Positions 31,506 through 43,277 of a DNA stretch of 64,000 nucleotides are shown piece by piece. Both the position numbers and the translations under genes were made by a program. The notes beneath the pieces are model-generated. The model worked only from the letters and a program-made list of their open reading frames with translations. It did not search any database and was not told where the DNA came from. This DNA comes from Agapetus fuscipes. Taxonomy: Eukaryota > Arthropoda > Insecta > Trichoptera > Glossosomatidae. Location: contig OX637343.1 in the NCBI GenBank assembly GCA_951799405.1, forward strand, positions 18,020,524 to 18,084,523, given 5' to 3'. Positions within the stretch are counted from its first letter, which is position 1. Each line of letters begins with the position of its first letter.

Positions 31506-31970
31506 TGATACATTGAAGTGAAGCATGGACTACGAGTGACAGCGAAATGAGTAAGAGATGTACGGAAATGAAACAATTGAGGAGTATGACAGACAAAACT
31601 TTAGTTTACAATGATAATTTATAATGAATGAGTGAAGGATAAATGCAAGTTGAAATAGGATGTGAAAATAAAAGCAGAAAAGAATGTCATGAGGTTTTTT
31701 GGCGTGTAAAAATAATGGATGATTAAAGACCAATAAAATGTTTAAAACGAAGAAAAATGAAAGGGAATAGCTAATGGCTGGATCAGATTGATGAAATGGT
31801 GATAGAATGGGATGTACGTATACAAAGCGAATGTAAAAGAAGGACATGGATGAAATAAGCTATGGATATCAGATATGAATGATGTTTATAAAGATAACTG
31901 AAAGGAAAGACTGAGAAAAGTATGGTTTGATTGTTTTGAACATTCAGCAGCGGCTCTGGCCACCTTTTAT
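31505..31970 (+). pseudogene. LINE-W 3' fragment, decayed
   Basis: Collinear with the copy at 14.3 kb (AGCATGGACTACGAGTGACA, CTGGATCAGATTGATGAAAT, AGCGGCTCTGGCCACC) but with stops and indels throughout. Confidence 0.65.
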
Positions 31971-32504
31971 TCGTAAAAAAGAGGCAAGATTTTCAGGCCT
32001 TAGATTCATTGCTACACGAATACGCTTGTGGGAATGTATAATATTAAATAATAATATTGATCATCAGACTAAAAGTACCGAAAATACGAAAATTCCTTAT
32101 GTCTTTTAGAGGGCTTTTCTTTTGCCTTTTTCCAGGATTTTCAGTTGTTTTTTCTCAGTGGACCACCAGCCATCACTGATCAGCTCAAATGAATCTGATT
32201 TGCTATCTGGACATAAAATCTTTCACATTATTTGAAAACGTGGTCCTTTGTTTTTTTGTGAATCCAATATTAATAGTGATTTTAAATCTACTGCCAGTTG
32301 AACGAATGAGTTCGGAACATGAATATGATTTTTTTTTCTCTACCAGTAAACGTCAGTCTTATATGACTGCTACCCTTAGCTACTAATAAAAAAATATTTT
32401 TATGCCTTTTCCCTAGCAACGCGGCCAGGTGTTAATTTTCACGCCATTTTCAGTTTTCCAACCTCATTTCTACATTGGATAGGTATCGATATTAGTACAC
32501 ATTA
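31971..32504. other. No gene recognised
   Basis: A+T-rich unique DNA. Nothing supported. Confidence 0.35.
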
Positions 32505-32635
32505 CTTACAAATTAAAATCCAAACCTCAAATGAACATAAGCCCTGCATCTTTTGCCGACTTTCCCTGGAACAGGGGTGACATTGGTAAAGTGAACCATT
32601 TGTTACAGTAAAGGTGGTCAGCCTCATATCAACCT

Positions 32636-32894
32636 TGTGAGGGTTTTTCTTCTGTCCTGCTGATTGACACAATTAATAATTAACAGCCACTTTAATATGT
32701 TTACTTTTATTTCTTTCACAATGTATACACAATTAACCACAGCACAATAATATTCTTTATTCTTAATTACACAGGCTTGTGGCTATCCCGCCAGGCAAGC
32801 TTCTTCTCTCTTTTTGCATTCCTTTGTTTTCCTTTTCATTCAAATTCAAATCTCATGTTCCATTTTACCTAACAAACAAATCCATCTCGTTACA
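32636..32894 (-). repeat. Ty3-1 3' LTR
   Basis: 259 bp. On the minus strand it starts TGTAACGAGATGG and ends AACCCTCACA, with AATAAA signals internally. Lacks one C present in the 5' LTR (TCTCATG versus TCTCCATG). Confidence 0.95.
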
Positions 32895-33659
32895 ATACAC
32901 CTCCTTCCTCTCATAAAAAAAAAAAAAACATTCCCAATTTTTTTTTTCTTTTAACAATGAGTAAATAATGTATCATAATGCTCAGCCGGCGCCACATATT
33001 TTGTTTTATTTTAAGGATAAATTTCAAAAATATGAAAATAAAAAAAAACCTGTTTCTGATACATTATTCAGTCATTAATACCTTTTTTAACAATACCAAT
33101 TATTTTCATACTAAAATTAATATATATATTTTTTTAACACAAATTTCATATTCAATATTATAAACAAATATTTGTTTTTTTTTTTAAATACTTAATTCAA
33201 CAATTCTAATTCTAATTTTTCTAATTCTAACAATTCTAATTAAGCGCCCTTGGGGTGGCTAGTGCCACTAAACGGCGCTGTATACAAATTGTCCAATTAT
33301 TATTATTATTATTATTAATTCAAAATAATCAAATAACAATACATAATAAACATTCACCATTTAATTAATCAATTCATTAAGATAACTTTTTTTTTTTTAA
33401 ACATGTATCACATCTTTCCCAATATTTAAATTTATTTCAAATTTATTTTTCATTAATAAATTTATCAGTCCATCAATTTTTTTTTTAAAAAAAAACTTTA
33501 CCTTCATATGTAATACTTTGTTTAATTAATGTTTCATACCTTCATTCATGCAATATTTCATAATTCATTCTTTCACTGATCACTTTTATATCAACTTTCA
33601 CCGTATCATTCATCACCTCAAATTTTTCATACACATGAAAATATGTTTTTTTTTTTTTG
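32895..33659 (-). other. Ty3-1 3' untranslated region with LINE-tail insertion
   Basis: A+T-rich, with long T/A runs and no env. At 33206-33320 it has 115 bp absent from Ty3-2: CGCCCTTGGGGTGGCTAGTG...GGCGCTGTATACAAATTG ending (ATT)n, flanked by AATT. This is a very short 5'-truncated CR1-like LINE end inserted after Ty3-1. Confidence 0.75.
32898..32912 (-). promoter_or_regulatory. Ty3-1 polypurine tract
   Basis: Sense GAGAGGAAGGAGGTG, three bases from the 3' LTR. Expected primer for plus-strand DNA synthesis. Identical in Ty3-2. Confidence 0.8.
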
Positions 33660-36600
33660 TTAATCTAATTTGATTATGTCCTTGATGTGATATTTATTTA
33701 TAACATTTGTGTCTATATCTTTTAATACATAGACTATCTTGCTAACTTTCTTTTCTATTCTGGCTTTGACAAATTTTGGAGCCAACTTTGTACAGAAGTA
33801 TTTCCCTGCATTTGATTGTATGAAATTTTTACGCCATACAATATCCCCTTGATCATAGACACGATTTGATCTACCTTTATTATAATAATTTGCATTTTTA
33901 TTATATGCATCCCATAAATTTTCTGTTACAATTTTGTATAATGTGTTTAATTCCTTCATTTTATCTTTATGCATATCTCTATATTTATCTAAATCTTCCT
34001 TTGATTCTATTTCATCATTTACTATTTCACCATGAATTTCACCATTTAGTACAATCTCCCTACCTCTTGCTAATACATTAGGTGTGTATCCTGTTGCTAA
34101 ATTGACTGTATTATTTATTATGCTTTGTACTGAATCTAAGAAAGTATCCCATTTTCTTTGTTCATTTTCAACAAAAATAGCTAATGTATATCCTATTGTT
34201 CTATTATATGTCTCTACATTATTGCACATGGGAGTATATAAAGTTGTATAAAATATTTTCTGTACTCCATATGAGTACATAAAATCTTTAAATGCATTAG
34301 ACTTTAAATTCTTTCCATTATCTGTTATTATCGTTTGCGGTACTCCTTCTGTTAAAAATATTTTATTTTCTATTAATTTTACTATTTCTTCTGTAGTAGC
34401 TCTTCTTAAAGGAAATAACCAACAATATTTGGTAAAAACATCTATTATTGATAATATATGTATATAGCCCGTACTTGATTTTGGTAATGGTCCTATCAAA
34501 TCAATACTCAACATTTTTAACGGTCTATCCACTCTTTTTCTATTTTCCATTTTTCCTGCTGGAGGTAAATTATTCGGCTTATATATTTTACATTTTTGAC
34601 ATTTATTTATAAAACTTTTTATATCTGCATACATATTTTTCCAATAGTAGCATCTTGATATGTATTTATAAGTTTTAAAAATACCTACATGTCCATTATC
34701 ATGATGATTCTTTATTATAGTTAATCTATTGTCTATAATAGGTATCTCTTTCCAATTATATTCCTCTGTGAAAGGATTATCATCATTCATTAGTTTAAAT
34801 AATTTATTATCTACCATTTTGAATTTTTTGTATTTGTGTGGTGTTTTTGTACATCCTTCTGCGATATTATTATACCAAGGATCTGCAATATTTGAATTTA
34901 TTACTTCCATTTCTTTAGTACCAGGAATCCTAGATAATACATCTGGCACTGTATGTTCTTTCCCTTTTCTATGCTCAATCTCAAATTCATACTGTGAAAG
35001 TCTCATGGCCCATCTTGCTAATCTACCTGTTGGATTTGATATTTTATTCAAGAATTTTAATGCCATATGATCAGTTATTACCTTGAATTTCATCCCATCT
35101 AGATAAGATCGAAAATGTTCAATTGACTCTACAATGGCAAGAAGCTCACGTTCTGATGTCGAATAGTTTTGTTCTCTAACTGTCAAACTTCTTGAAAAAT
35201 ATGCTATTGGCTTTTCGGACCCATTGATATTTTGGTTTAATACTGAAGCTACTTGATTTTTACTGGCATCAGTGTGTAAAAAAAAATCTTTTGTGAAATC
35301 CGGACATATTAATACAGGGGCTGTGCTTAAGGCTGATTTTAAATTATTAAATGCATCCTCAGATTCTTTTGACCAATTAAAATTGTTCTGACCTTTTTTA
35401 CCTCTCAATAATTTATTTAGTGGATATGATATCTCACTGCAGTTTCGTATAACTTTTCTATAAAATCCTACCAAACCTAAAAACATTCGTAGTTGTTTTA
35501 CATTTTTCGGTGAAGGATATTCCTCTATAATCTTGACTTTATTTGAATCTGGCCTTAATCCATTTTCATCAATAATGTATCCCAAATATTTTAAACTATC
35601 TTTGCAAAATTCACATTTTGAAAATTTTACCGTTAACCCTGCTTCTTGTAATATATTTTTAACTTGTTTTAATAAATTTAAATGTGAATTGAAATCTTCG
35701 TTAATAATAATTAAGTCATCGATATAACAAAATATGTTAGTATCAAATTTAGGTCCAAATAACTTGTCTAATAAACGCTGTGTTTCAGAACTTGAATTTT
35801 TTAAACCGAACGGCATTTTTGTGAATTGAAACAACCCTCTATTTGGTACGACGAAGGCAGTTTTTTCTTTGGACGATTCTTCTAGTGGGATTTGCCAAAA
35901 CGCCTTGCTTAAATCTATTGAAGAGATATATTTGGCATTTCGTAAATTTGCTAAAACTTGATTTAAATTTGGAATGGGATAGTTATCTCGTTTTGTTACT
36001 TCATTGAGTCTTCTAGAGTCCAAACAAAATCTAGGCGTTCCATCCTTTTTAATTACAATCACAACAGGACTGGACCACGAAGATTTGGATTGTTCAACTA
36101 TACCTTCTTTTAACATTTTATCTAACTCTGTGTTAACCTGTCTCTGTCTTGCTGGACTGAGTGGATAATACTTTTGTTTTATTGGAGGACCTTCTGTCTG
36201 AATTCTGTGTTCAATGAGGTTTGTGCATCCTAAGCCTATTTTTTCATAAGAGATGTCCTTGAAATCATTTTCTATTGTTTTTAATTGCTGTAATTGGTTA
36301 TCTGTTAATTTAGTTCTATTTGTAATTTTACCTAATTCACTAATATTTTTGCTATTTGAATATGTAATTTTACTTATTAAACTCGGTTCTAATTCAAATT
36401 TTATCCAAAAATCTATTCCAAAAATTAAGTCTTGTTGTAAACCTTGTAAAACATAAAAATCTACATGTTTTATTTGATTGTCACATTTTACCTCTAAATT
36501 TATTTTACCAAGTATTTTTATATTTTTACCATTTGCTAACGAGATATTATCATGGGTTTTTATAATTTTGTAATTTCTTTGTAAAAAATAATCAAATGTT

Positions 36601-36770
36601 TTTTCATTGATTGCAGAAATAGATGCACCTGAATCTAGTAAACCTGTAAAATTTTTGTTCTCAATATTTACTGTTAAAAATGGTCTTTTATCAAATTGTT
36701 TAGCAAAAATGAGTGGTGCAATTTGATAATTTTTATTAAAAATTTGAATGAAATTAAGCCAGCTCTTCAT
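33660..36770 (-). pseudogene. pol: Ty3-1 pol (protease, RT, RNase H, integrase)
   Basis: Open for 1036 codons from an internal ATG. Protease motif LLDSGAS is near residue 46. RT has the YIDD box and SIDLSKAFWQI, RNase H has HTDAS and ITDH, and integrase has an HHCC zinc region and a D,D-35-E core (SIDLIG, ITDNGK, NNVETYNR). Over 99% identical in protein to Ty3-2 by eye, with about eight substitutions. The RT segment KNSSSETQRLLD departs from the usual APATFQRLMD in both copies. The break upstream separates it from gag, whereas Ty3-2 has one continuous frame, so it is scored as a broken gene. Confidence 0.9.
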
Positions 36771-37751
36771 TTCTGATTTTTGTGTTTGTACTGAAGGCCG
36801 ACTATCTACAAGTTTTTTGAATTACTATTGTATGTCGTATTTGTTCTGTTTTGTATATTTATATTTCTGTTCATTTTTGTTTTGTCTGTATAATCACTTT
36901 TTTTATTTTTAACAAAACAATCTTTTTGTACATGTCCTGTACGCTTACATGAGTAACAGATTACTGTGTGTTTTTTAAAATTTCCATTTTTTTATAAAAC
37001 AATTTCTTTCCACATGCCCTCTTTTATTACAAAAGTAGCATACTATATTATTTGTGAAACTTCTACATTTATTCTGTATGTAATCTAATTTTCTATTTTT
37101 AGTCCAACAATCTATTTCATCATGTCCTAATTTATTACAAAAATTGCATTTTTGCATTACATTTTTCTCTTCTGTGTCATTCATTACATTTAAATTTTTA
37201 CATTCATTAAATTTTATAAATGATTCAAACTTGCTACATATTGTAGATAATTCCTCTGTATTTTTAATTTCAGATGTTGTCAGTAAAGTTGCATATTTTT
37301 CTGACAATCCATGAATTATTATGTCCATAAGTTCCTTATCATGCATTCTTTTATTTAATAAATTATTTTTTGATTTTACCTTTAAAATATAAACAGATGC
37401 ATTATCATGACCTTGTACCATATTTAAAATTTCTAACTTAAGATTCCTTTGAAAGTCATATCTTTCAAATTGTTGTAAGAATTTGGTTTTAAAAATTTTC
37501 CAATCAAATTCACAGTTAATTGCTCTGTACCAAGTTAACGGAAAATCTGTTAAAAATATAGGCATACACTCTACCAAATAATCTAATTTTAATTTGTAGA
37601 CTTTGGCTAATTCTTCTAACCTTATTATAAATTCATTTGGTTCACTTTCACCATTAAAAGATATTTTTAATTTGAGAGGATCAAAATTTATGGACTCCAT
37701 TGTGTTACTTTCTAAATCCTTTTTATTATTTATTTTTTTAGATTTCATCAT
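36771..37751 (-). pseudogene. gag: Ty3-1 gag with two homopolymer frameshifts
   Basis: The 258-codon frame (37751-36975) covers the capsid-like region (PLTWYRAINCEF) and two CCHC knuckles. Relative to Ty3-2 it has one extra T in a T-run at about 36987-36993, which ends the frame before the third knuckle, and one T fewer at about 36813-36818, which restores the frame about 170 bp later. Both changes are in homopolymers, so true mutation or consensus sequencing error are both possible. Confidence 0.88.
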
Positions 37752-38235
37752 TTGCTGTATATTTTCAATTTATGCAATTAGAGAATAAATCATTTCATCT
37801 CAAAAAAAATTTCATACAAATTAAATATAACACCATCTATATATATTTATCTAAACTGATTTGAAACAAACTGGTTCATATCCATTCTTCATTCTCCCGC
37901 GACGTTCGATTTTTGAATTTCCATTCTTCTGAACGTAATGTAGGTAGTTTGAATTCTCTCACCTTCAATATTTTCAAAACAGCCGTTCAATATTTTCAAA
38001 ACCGCCTTTTAAAACTTGCAATTTCTTGTTTTAAATTGTATAAGTTGATGCCTTCAATAGCTTTTAAACGTGTTGATGCTTTCACAACCATAAATCTGTC
38101 CAATTTTAATTATTTCATATATTGTATTGTTTTCAATGTCATTTGTTGAAATCGACTGTCATTTGTTTTTGTTTGTGAAAAATTTTCTTATAGGAATTTC
38201 ATTTACAGATTTTTCTTTTACGTTGGGCGCCAAAA
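37752..38235 (-). other. Ty3-1 5' untranslated leader with primer-binding site
   Basis: 484-bp leader. The PBS at 38220-38232 (sense TGGCGCCCAACGT), three bases after the 5' LTR, matches the 3' end of tRNA-Lys as used by several retroelements. No upstream frame of note. Confidence 0.8.
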
Positions 38236-38495
38236 TGTGAGGGTTTTTCTTCTGTCCTGCTGATTGACACAATTAATAATTAACAGCCACTTTAATATGT
38301 TTACTTTTATTTCTTTCACAATGTATACACAATTAACCACAGCACAATAATATTCTTTATTCTTAATTACACAGGCTTGTGGCTATCCCGCCAGGCAAGC
38401 TTCTTCTCTCTTTTTGCATTCCTTTGTTTTCCTTTTCATTCAAATTCAAATCTCCATGTTCCATTTTACCTAACAAACAAATCCATCTCGTTACA
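38236..38495 (-). repeat. Ty3-1 5' LTR
   Basis: 260 bp, otherwise identical to the 3' LTR. It holds the element's promoter and polyadenylation signals. Confidence 0.95.
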
Positions 38496-38512
38496 ACCTA
38501 TAAGTAAGGGAT

Positions 38513-39146
38513 TTTTTAATATAAAAAACGGCATCTTTCTAGAAATAAACCGGGCGCATTTTTTTTCTCAGACATGGAAATGCGGACTAGGGTCCTTAGC
38601 AGGAGCGTGCATCCCATACGGGCACATGTGCCTAATAGGTAGGCAATATATGGTTAAAGAACATTTCAGCTTGATATTCAGATTTAAAATTCAAAATTTA
38701 AGTTCGATTGGGGCCATCCTTAGCACTTCAACCAATTTCAGATGACCTATTTTAAAGGAATGGAAGCAAATATTTATTCTGAAATGTATTTTCCTATACC
38801 CCATGCACGCGCCTGGTCCTTAGCAACCATCTATAATCTATAATCTAAGCTGCAAAGATATGTTAACATTTAAGGCTCATATGAAATGCATGCCTACGGA
38901 CAGGCACATGTAGGTTCGCGCCTACACATTCTGCATGTGTGCATACAAATAAAGAAAACCTCACATGGACAAATATATATATTTGACTATGCCCTGTGAC
39001 GTTACGATTATTTCCTAGAGAAGCATAAAAAAATTCAGGATCTTTTCAAACTTTCTAAGATTGGTGGTCAGTCCAATATTAGCGATAATAAGCTTTACAA
39101 CAGTAGTGCATACAGTTGAAAATGCTCTGAAATAAAATAGTGTCCT
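38513..39146. other. Repeat F fragment, otherwise no gene
   Basis: 38835-38970 is an inverted repeat F part (TCTATAATCTAAGCTGC to CATACAAATAAAG). The rest is unrecognised. Confidence 0.45.
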
Positions 39147-39388
39147 GTACCCTTAGTACGAGTTGCAAAACTTGAGTAATGTAAAGTTTACGGCAATTAT
39201 TAAAGAGTGATTTCCCCCAAAATCTGCCGTTTTTGTTTGTTTGAACTTGATTTTCTTCATCACTGTAACTCTTTTGCTAAGACCACAAAGTGTAAGAAAC
39301 AAAAACGGCAGATTTTGGGAGAAATCAAGCTTTAAAATTTTCCGTAAACTTTACTTTTCTCAAGTTTTACAACTCGTACTAAGGGTAC
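39147..39388. mobile_element. MITE M2 copy 2
   Basis: 242 bp, almost identical to copy 1 at 17.88 kb. Bounded by GTAC on both sides, flanks otherwise unrelated (GTGTCCT and TATCAA). Confidence 0.9.
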
Positions 39389-39522
39389 TATCAATATAAG
39401 GTCTAGCCATTCGGAGCGTGAAGCCTGCGGGGCCTTAACATGTGAGGCAATTTCCTTTAGCTGTAATCTCCTCGGGGACGACATCCAGTGCACTAATAAA
39501 GGCGACGGTGTCATGGACACTG

Positions 39523-40503
39523 CAAGAGGGCAGGGGTCGGTAACCTTTTGAGTCGGAAGAGCTAAAAATTACAATTTACAAAAAGAAATGGCGGTTGATA
39601 TGTAATGTTGGCGGCTAGGGTTAATTAAAGTGAAATTGGTTTTATGTTTTAGTTTTTTTTTATGTCCTTGAATGTATATATTATTATTTATTGATTTAAA
39701 AATGTAATTTGTCATGTATGTTCCTTGACTTATAGGTTGGTATGCGGCTGACCACCCATACTGTAAAAAATGGTTCACTTTGCCAATGTCACCCCTGTTT
39801 CAAGGAAGGACGGCAAGAGTTGCAGGGCTTATATTCATTTGAGATTGGGTTTGTATATTGTAGGTCCACATGCGGCATGTGTTAAAGCGGAATTATACAT
39901 GTCTGCTTGTGGGAATGCATTTAATATAGATCTTAAATGATAATATATATCTTTGCAGCTTAGATTAGATTAGATTAGATTAGATAAGATTAGATTACAG
40001 TATCCAAAGTGTGTAAAGAGCCAAAAATATTGAAGCGAGCAAGTGGCTCGGAGGTAGAATCGGTGCCTAATGAATCTCAATCTTAATCAAAGCTGCAAAG
40101 ATATATATAATTTAAGATTCATATTAAACGCATTCCCACAAGCAGACGTGTATAAGTTCATGCCGCATGTGGACCTACAATATAAAAACCCAACCTCAAA
40201 TGAACGTAAGCCCTGCAACTATTGCCGGCCTTCCCTGAAACACGGTTGACATTGGCAAAGTGAACCATTTTTTACAGTATGGGTGATCAGCCTCATGCAA
40301 ACCTATATGTCAAGGAATTACCAACCTACACGTCATGGAATAATCCTCGTAGATCGATTCAGAACGATTTTCGTTATTTTCGATCAGAAGGTTTTTCTTT
40401 GATAAATTTGAATATTTGCGTATGGAACTAAAGAGCCGCAACTGAACACCCAAAGAGCCGCATGTGGCTCGCGAGCCGCAGGTTGCCGACCCCTGCAATA
40501 GGG
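39523..40503. mobile_element. Non-autonomous hAT transposon (hAT-B) with nested repeats
   Basis: Ends CAGGGGTCGGTAACCT (39531) and complement of CAGGGGTCGGCAACCT (ending 40495), flanked by an 8-bp duplication with one mismatch (CAAGAGGG and CAATAGGG). Most of the interior is later insertion: LINE-W2 plus repeat F (about 39575-39998) and an inverted repeat F (40075-40320). AGAGCCGCATGTGGCTCGCG next to the right end is typical of this hAT group. No transposase. Confidence 0.85.
39575..39998 (+). repeat. LINE-W2 3' end plus repeat F, inside hAT-B
   Basis: LINE-W2 end (AAAGAAATGGCGGTTGATAT, GGCGGCTAGGGTT), UTR, then repeat F from CCTTGACTTATAGGTTGGTA at 39723 to a long (GATTA)n tail. The clearest example of repeat F forming the LINE-W2 3' terminus. 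Confidence 0.8.
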
Positions 40504-40595
40504 TACTGACAATAAAATGGGAAGTGTGGGCTAGTCAGAAGCAGCGGGGCTACTGGCAGGGTATGAATGTAACAACAAAATAAGACATTGCTTGT

Positions 40596-41005
40596 CTGTA
40601 ACTGTAACTCTCTGTCGCAATTCCGCTAGGGGTGGCCAGAGCCTCTGCAGAGTTACCTCCATTTTATCCTATCCTGACATACCTCTTTCAATTCCTTCAT
40701 ACCCATCACCTTTTTCATGCATTTTCTTCTTTTACGCTCACTTTTTATATCCCATTCTTTCACAATCTCCTCAATCTGATCACTCCATACTTTTCTTGGT
40801 CGTCCCTTCCCTCTTTTTCCTTTCACACTTTCTTTGTATACATACTTTGACAGTCTATCATCTTTCATTCTTTCCACATGCCCAAACCATCTCATCACAT
40901 TCTTTTGTACTTTAACTTTCACATCCTCTTTCAAATTACATTATTTTTTTATCCATTCATTCCTAACTCTATCACTCAAAGTTTTTCCGGTCATTTTGCT
41001 TGTGC
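40596..41005 (-). pseudogene. LINE-W 3' end, best preserved RT C-terminus
   Basis: Minus-strand frame 40934-40653 encodes NVMRWFGHVERMKDDR, GKRGKGRPRKVWSDQIEE, and KVMGMKELKEVCQDRIKWR, without stops. The 3' UTR and (CTGTAA)n end lie at 40596-40650. The RT core is missing, so it is inactive. Confidence 0.8.
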
Positions 41006-41084
41006 TTTCTAGAATCTGTACTTAAATGTAAAATTTCAAAAAATCGTATTTATGCTTTTAAAGGTTTCACTTCCTTGACTTGTC

Positions 41085-41410
41085 CAGTCGACAGCTCAGT
41101 TGGTTGAGTGCTTGCATTCCATGCCGTGAGCTCGGTTTCGAATCCCATTGAGGGTGTCAGAAATGATTTCCCGTTTCGGTGTTTATTTCAAACCCCAAAT
41201 GAAAATACCGGCATGGTTTACTCAGCCTTCACAAGAAATGAGTACCAGCCCCTTCGGGAGCTGGAAAACCCCCACTTTAACTGAAGTGGTTTGTGTAAGA
41301 CCGGCCCCCTTACCTGTTAAAATAAATAGGTTCCACTCGCCACATGCGAAACCCTTCGAGGATAACGCGGCAATAAGTTACTCTATATGTGTAGTTAAGT
41401 TGCGTTTTGC
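41085..41410 (+). mobile_element. TAGCTC SINE, full length
   Basis: Head GTCGACAGCTCAGTTGGTTG, B-box GGTTTCGAATCCC, AAATGATTTCCCGTTTCGG, body, and 3' end CTATATGTGTAGTTAAGTTG. Confidence 0.88.
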
Positions 41411-41759
41411 GTTGTGTTGCGACTTATAGGTTGGTATGACTTTCTTGACTTATAGTTTGGTATGAAGTTGACCACCCATACTGTAAAAAATAGTTCACTT
41501 TTGCAATTTTGAATATTATATGAACAGAATATTTCCCTTAAACAATAAAATGATTTTCCTGCAATTAGGGGATCAATTGTCCATTAAATTAAGTTTACAG
41601 TTCCTGTAATGAGGCGCCTACAACTAAATGACGTCATACTATACAGGGGTGAACTTACCCCCAAAAGCGTTGGAGGGCAATTAATCGACTGAGACCAGAG
41701 TCATTAGGGTCCTACAAGGTGATTAACTGGGACCCCTTGATTATAAAGAGAGAGACTCG
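41411..41759. other. Repeat F starts, otherwise no gene
   Basis: Two partial repeat F starts in tandem (41421 and 41443). 41510-41759 is unique, includes TGACGTCA at about 41630, and is unrecognised. Confidence 0.45.
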
Positions 41760-41890
41760 CACTGCAAATGAACAATCTCTGTTCATAAATGAGAAATTTC
41801 GTGAATAAATGTCGAGTTTCTATTCTGAAACGAGAAATCTCTATTAATTTCGCTAACAAATGTAAAATCTCTATTCTATATAATCACTTT
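41760..41890. repeat. Degenerate GAGAAATCTCTATT repeats, left block
   Basis: Four to five loose units (AAATGAGAAATTTC, AACGAGAAATCTCTATTAAT, AAATGTAAAATCTCTATT). The same motif reappears at 51.96-52.75 kb on the far side of the Transib and Ty3-2 insertions. Confidence 0.6.
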
Positions 41891-42048
41891 AATTGTTTTT
41901 GAGTATGTTACAAATATTTTCGGAATTACTTCCATCTTCGGGTAACTAACAATTACTAAATTTAAAACAATTTTTTTAATTTCTTTTATTTTTTATTGAA
42001 AAATAATCAATTTTTTAAAATGAATTTCCACAGTGTTTCACAATAGTT

Positions 42049-42175
42049 ATTTATGCCACTGCCTAGTAATGATAATCTTTGTAACACGAGTGCTAGTTTG
42101 TGCCATGAGGCGCAGCCGAATGGCACAATAGACAGCAAGAGTGTTACAAAGACTAATTACGTGCAGTGGCATACA
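42049..42175. mobile_element. Small MITE-like palindrome
   Basis: TTATGCCACTGC and GCAGTGGCATA ends, inner CTTTGTAACAC/GTGTTACAAAG. About 125 bp, single copy. Confidence 0.6.
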
Positions 42176-42304
42176 ATACTTTTTCTACGACCATGAAATA
42201 AATAACAAAATAGTAAATAATAGTCATTATAATGTACTTGTCCATTTGAAGTAATTAATAACCCACCTTTTTGTCAAACCGTGTAATTTATCATTCCCCT
42301 CGAT

Positions 42305-42545
42305 TATCTTATCTAATCTGCAAAGATATATTACATTTGGAATTCATTTTAAATTTATGCCCACAAGCAGACAAATATAAGGTTGCGCTTATACATGCCG
42401 CATATAAGGGTTAATATTCAAACTTAAAACTCAAATAAACATAATGCTCTGCGACCACTGAACCAGGGGTGTCATTGGCAAAGTGAACCAAGTTTTAAAC
42501 AACATAGATGGTCAACCTCATACCGATCTATTAGCCAAGTAACTG
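42305..42545 (-). repeat. Repeat F
   Basis: Inverted, diverged copy from TATCTAATCTGCAAAGATAT to CATACCGATCTATTAGCC. Confidence 0.75.
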
Positions 42546-43277
42546 TTTAAGTTTGTTTATTTTTTGCGGTGCAAATATTTTGCATTATTTTCCTTTCAAG
42601 CCTTCTGTTTTCCTTCGAAAAAAGGAAAGCTAAAATTTAAAGTATTTTGATAAATAACACTGATGAATTATTACATTTTTAACAATTTTTATTTGACTCT
42701 ACGCATAACATAAATACATTTTCATTTTAACAAAGATTGAACATAGTGGGGAGGAACTATCAATAAATTGAAAATATCATGTAATGGCTGACGTTTAAAC
42801 GTGGTTGCTATGGAAACGGCCAATAATAGTTTGTTATCGGTCGCTTAGAAGGATAGCCCCATACAAGATTGCTACTCGAAATTCAAAAATGGTTCCATTT
42901 CTGACAATGCGCATGCGCACATTTTCATTTCAACACCGCACAGACAAGTATTTCTACCTAAAACGTGGCCAAAAATATTTTGTCACTTTTTTTATGTCAA
43001 CAGGGTACCAAATGACTAAAAACGTGATTTGAATGATGTAGCACTGCAAATTAGGTACCTACCACGTACCTACCTACTTAATTGTACGAAAAATAAAAAA
43101 GTAAGTCTTTAGCAAATATTTATTATTTTTATTTTTTATTTTAATCCACACAGGTATATCTAAATATGATCTTATGTTAGGTACATAAAGAGAATACAAA
43201 ACACATATTAAATAAAACTAACAATCAATAAGTAGCACATCCTATGAATAACTTATTTTAACTAAAAAGATTTTTTT

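Larger units (their letters stand above)
32636..38495 (-). mobile_element. Ty3/gypsy LTR retrotransposon Ty3-1
   Basis: Complete structure with 259- and 260-bp LTRs (sense ends TGTAAC...CTCACA), 4-bp duplication ACCT (32632-32635 and 38496-38499), PBS, PPT, gag and pol. The order protease, RT, RNase H, integrase is that of Ty3/gypsy. No env-like frame lies between pol and the 3' LTR. LTRs differ by a single-base indel, so insertion is recent, yet the coding region has two compensating frameshifts. Confidence 0.95.
32505..38512 (-). repeat. Repeat F split by Ty3-1
   Basis: The inverted repeat F 32505-32635 ends CCTCATATCAACCT. It continues at 38496 with ACCTATAAGTAAGG. Removing the element and one ACCT restores the usual CAACCTATAAGT end. 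Confidence 0.88.

Noticed and set aside
34729..35070. Plus-strand frames inside Ty3-1 and Ty3-2
   Set aside because: Antisense shadows of pol, recurring at the same place in both copies.
38377..38745. 122-codon plus-strand frame
   Set aside because: It starts in the Ty3-1 LTR and runs across the insertion junction into repeat F, so it cannot be one gene.
39960..39998. Telomere-type repeat
   Set aside because: The (GATTA)n runs are short tails of repeat F, not TTAGG arrays.
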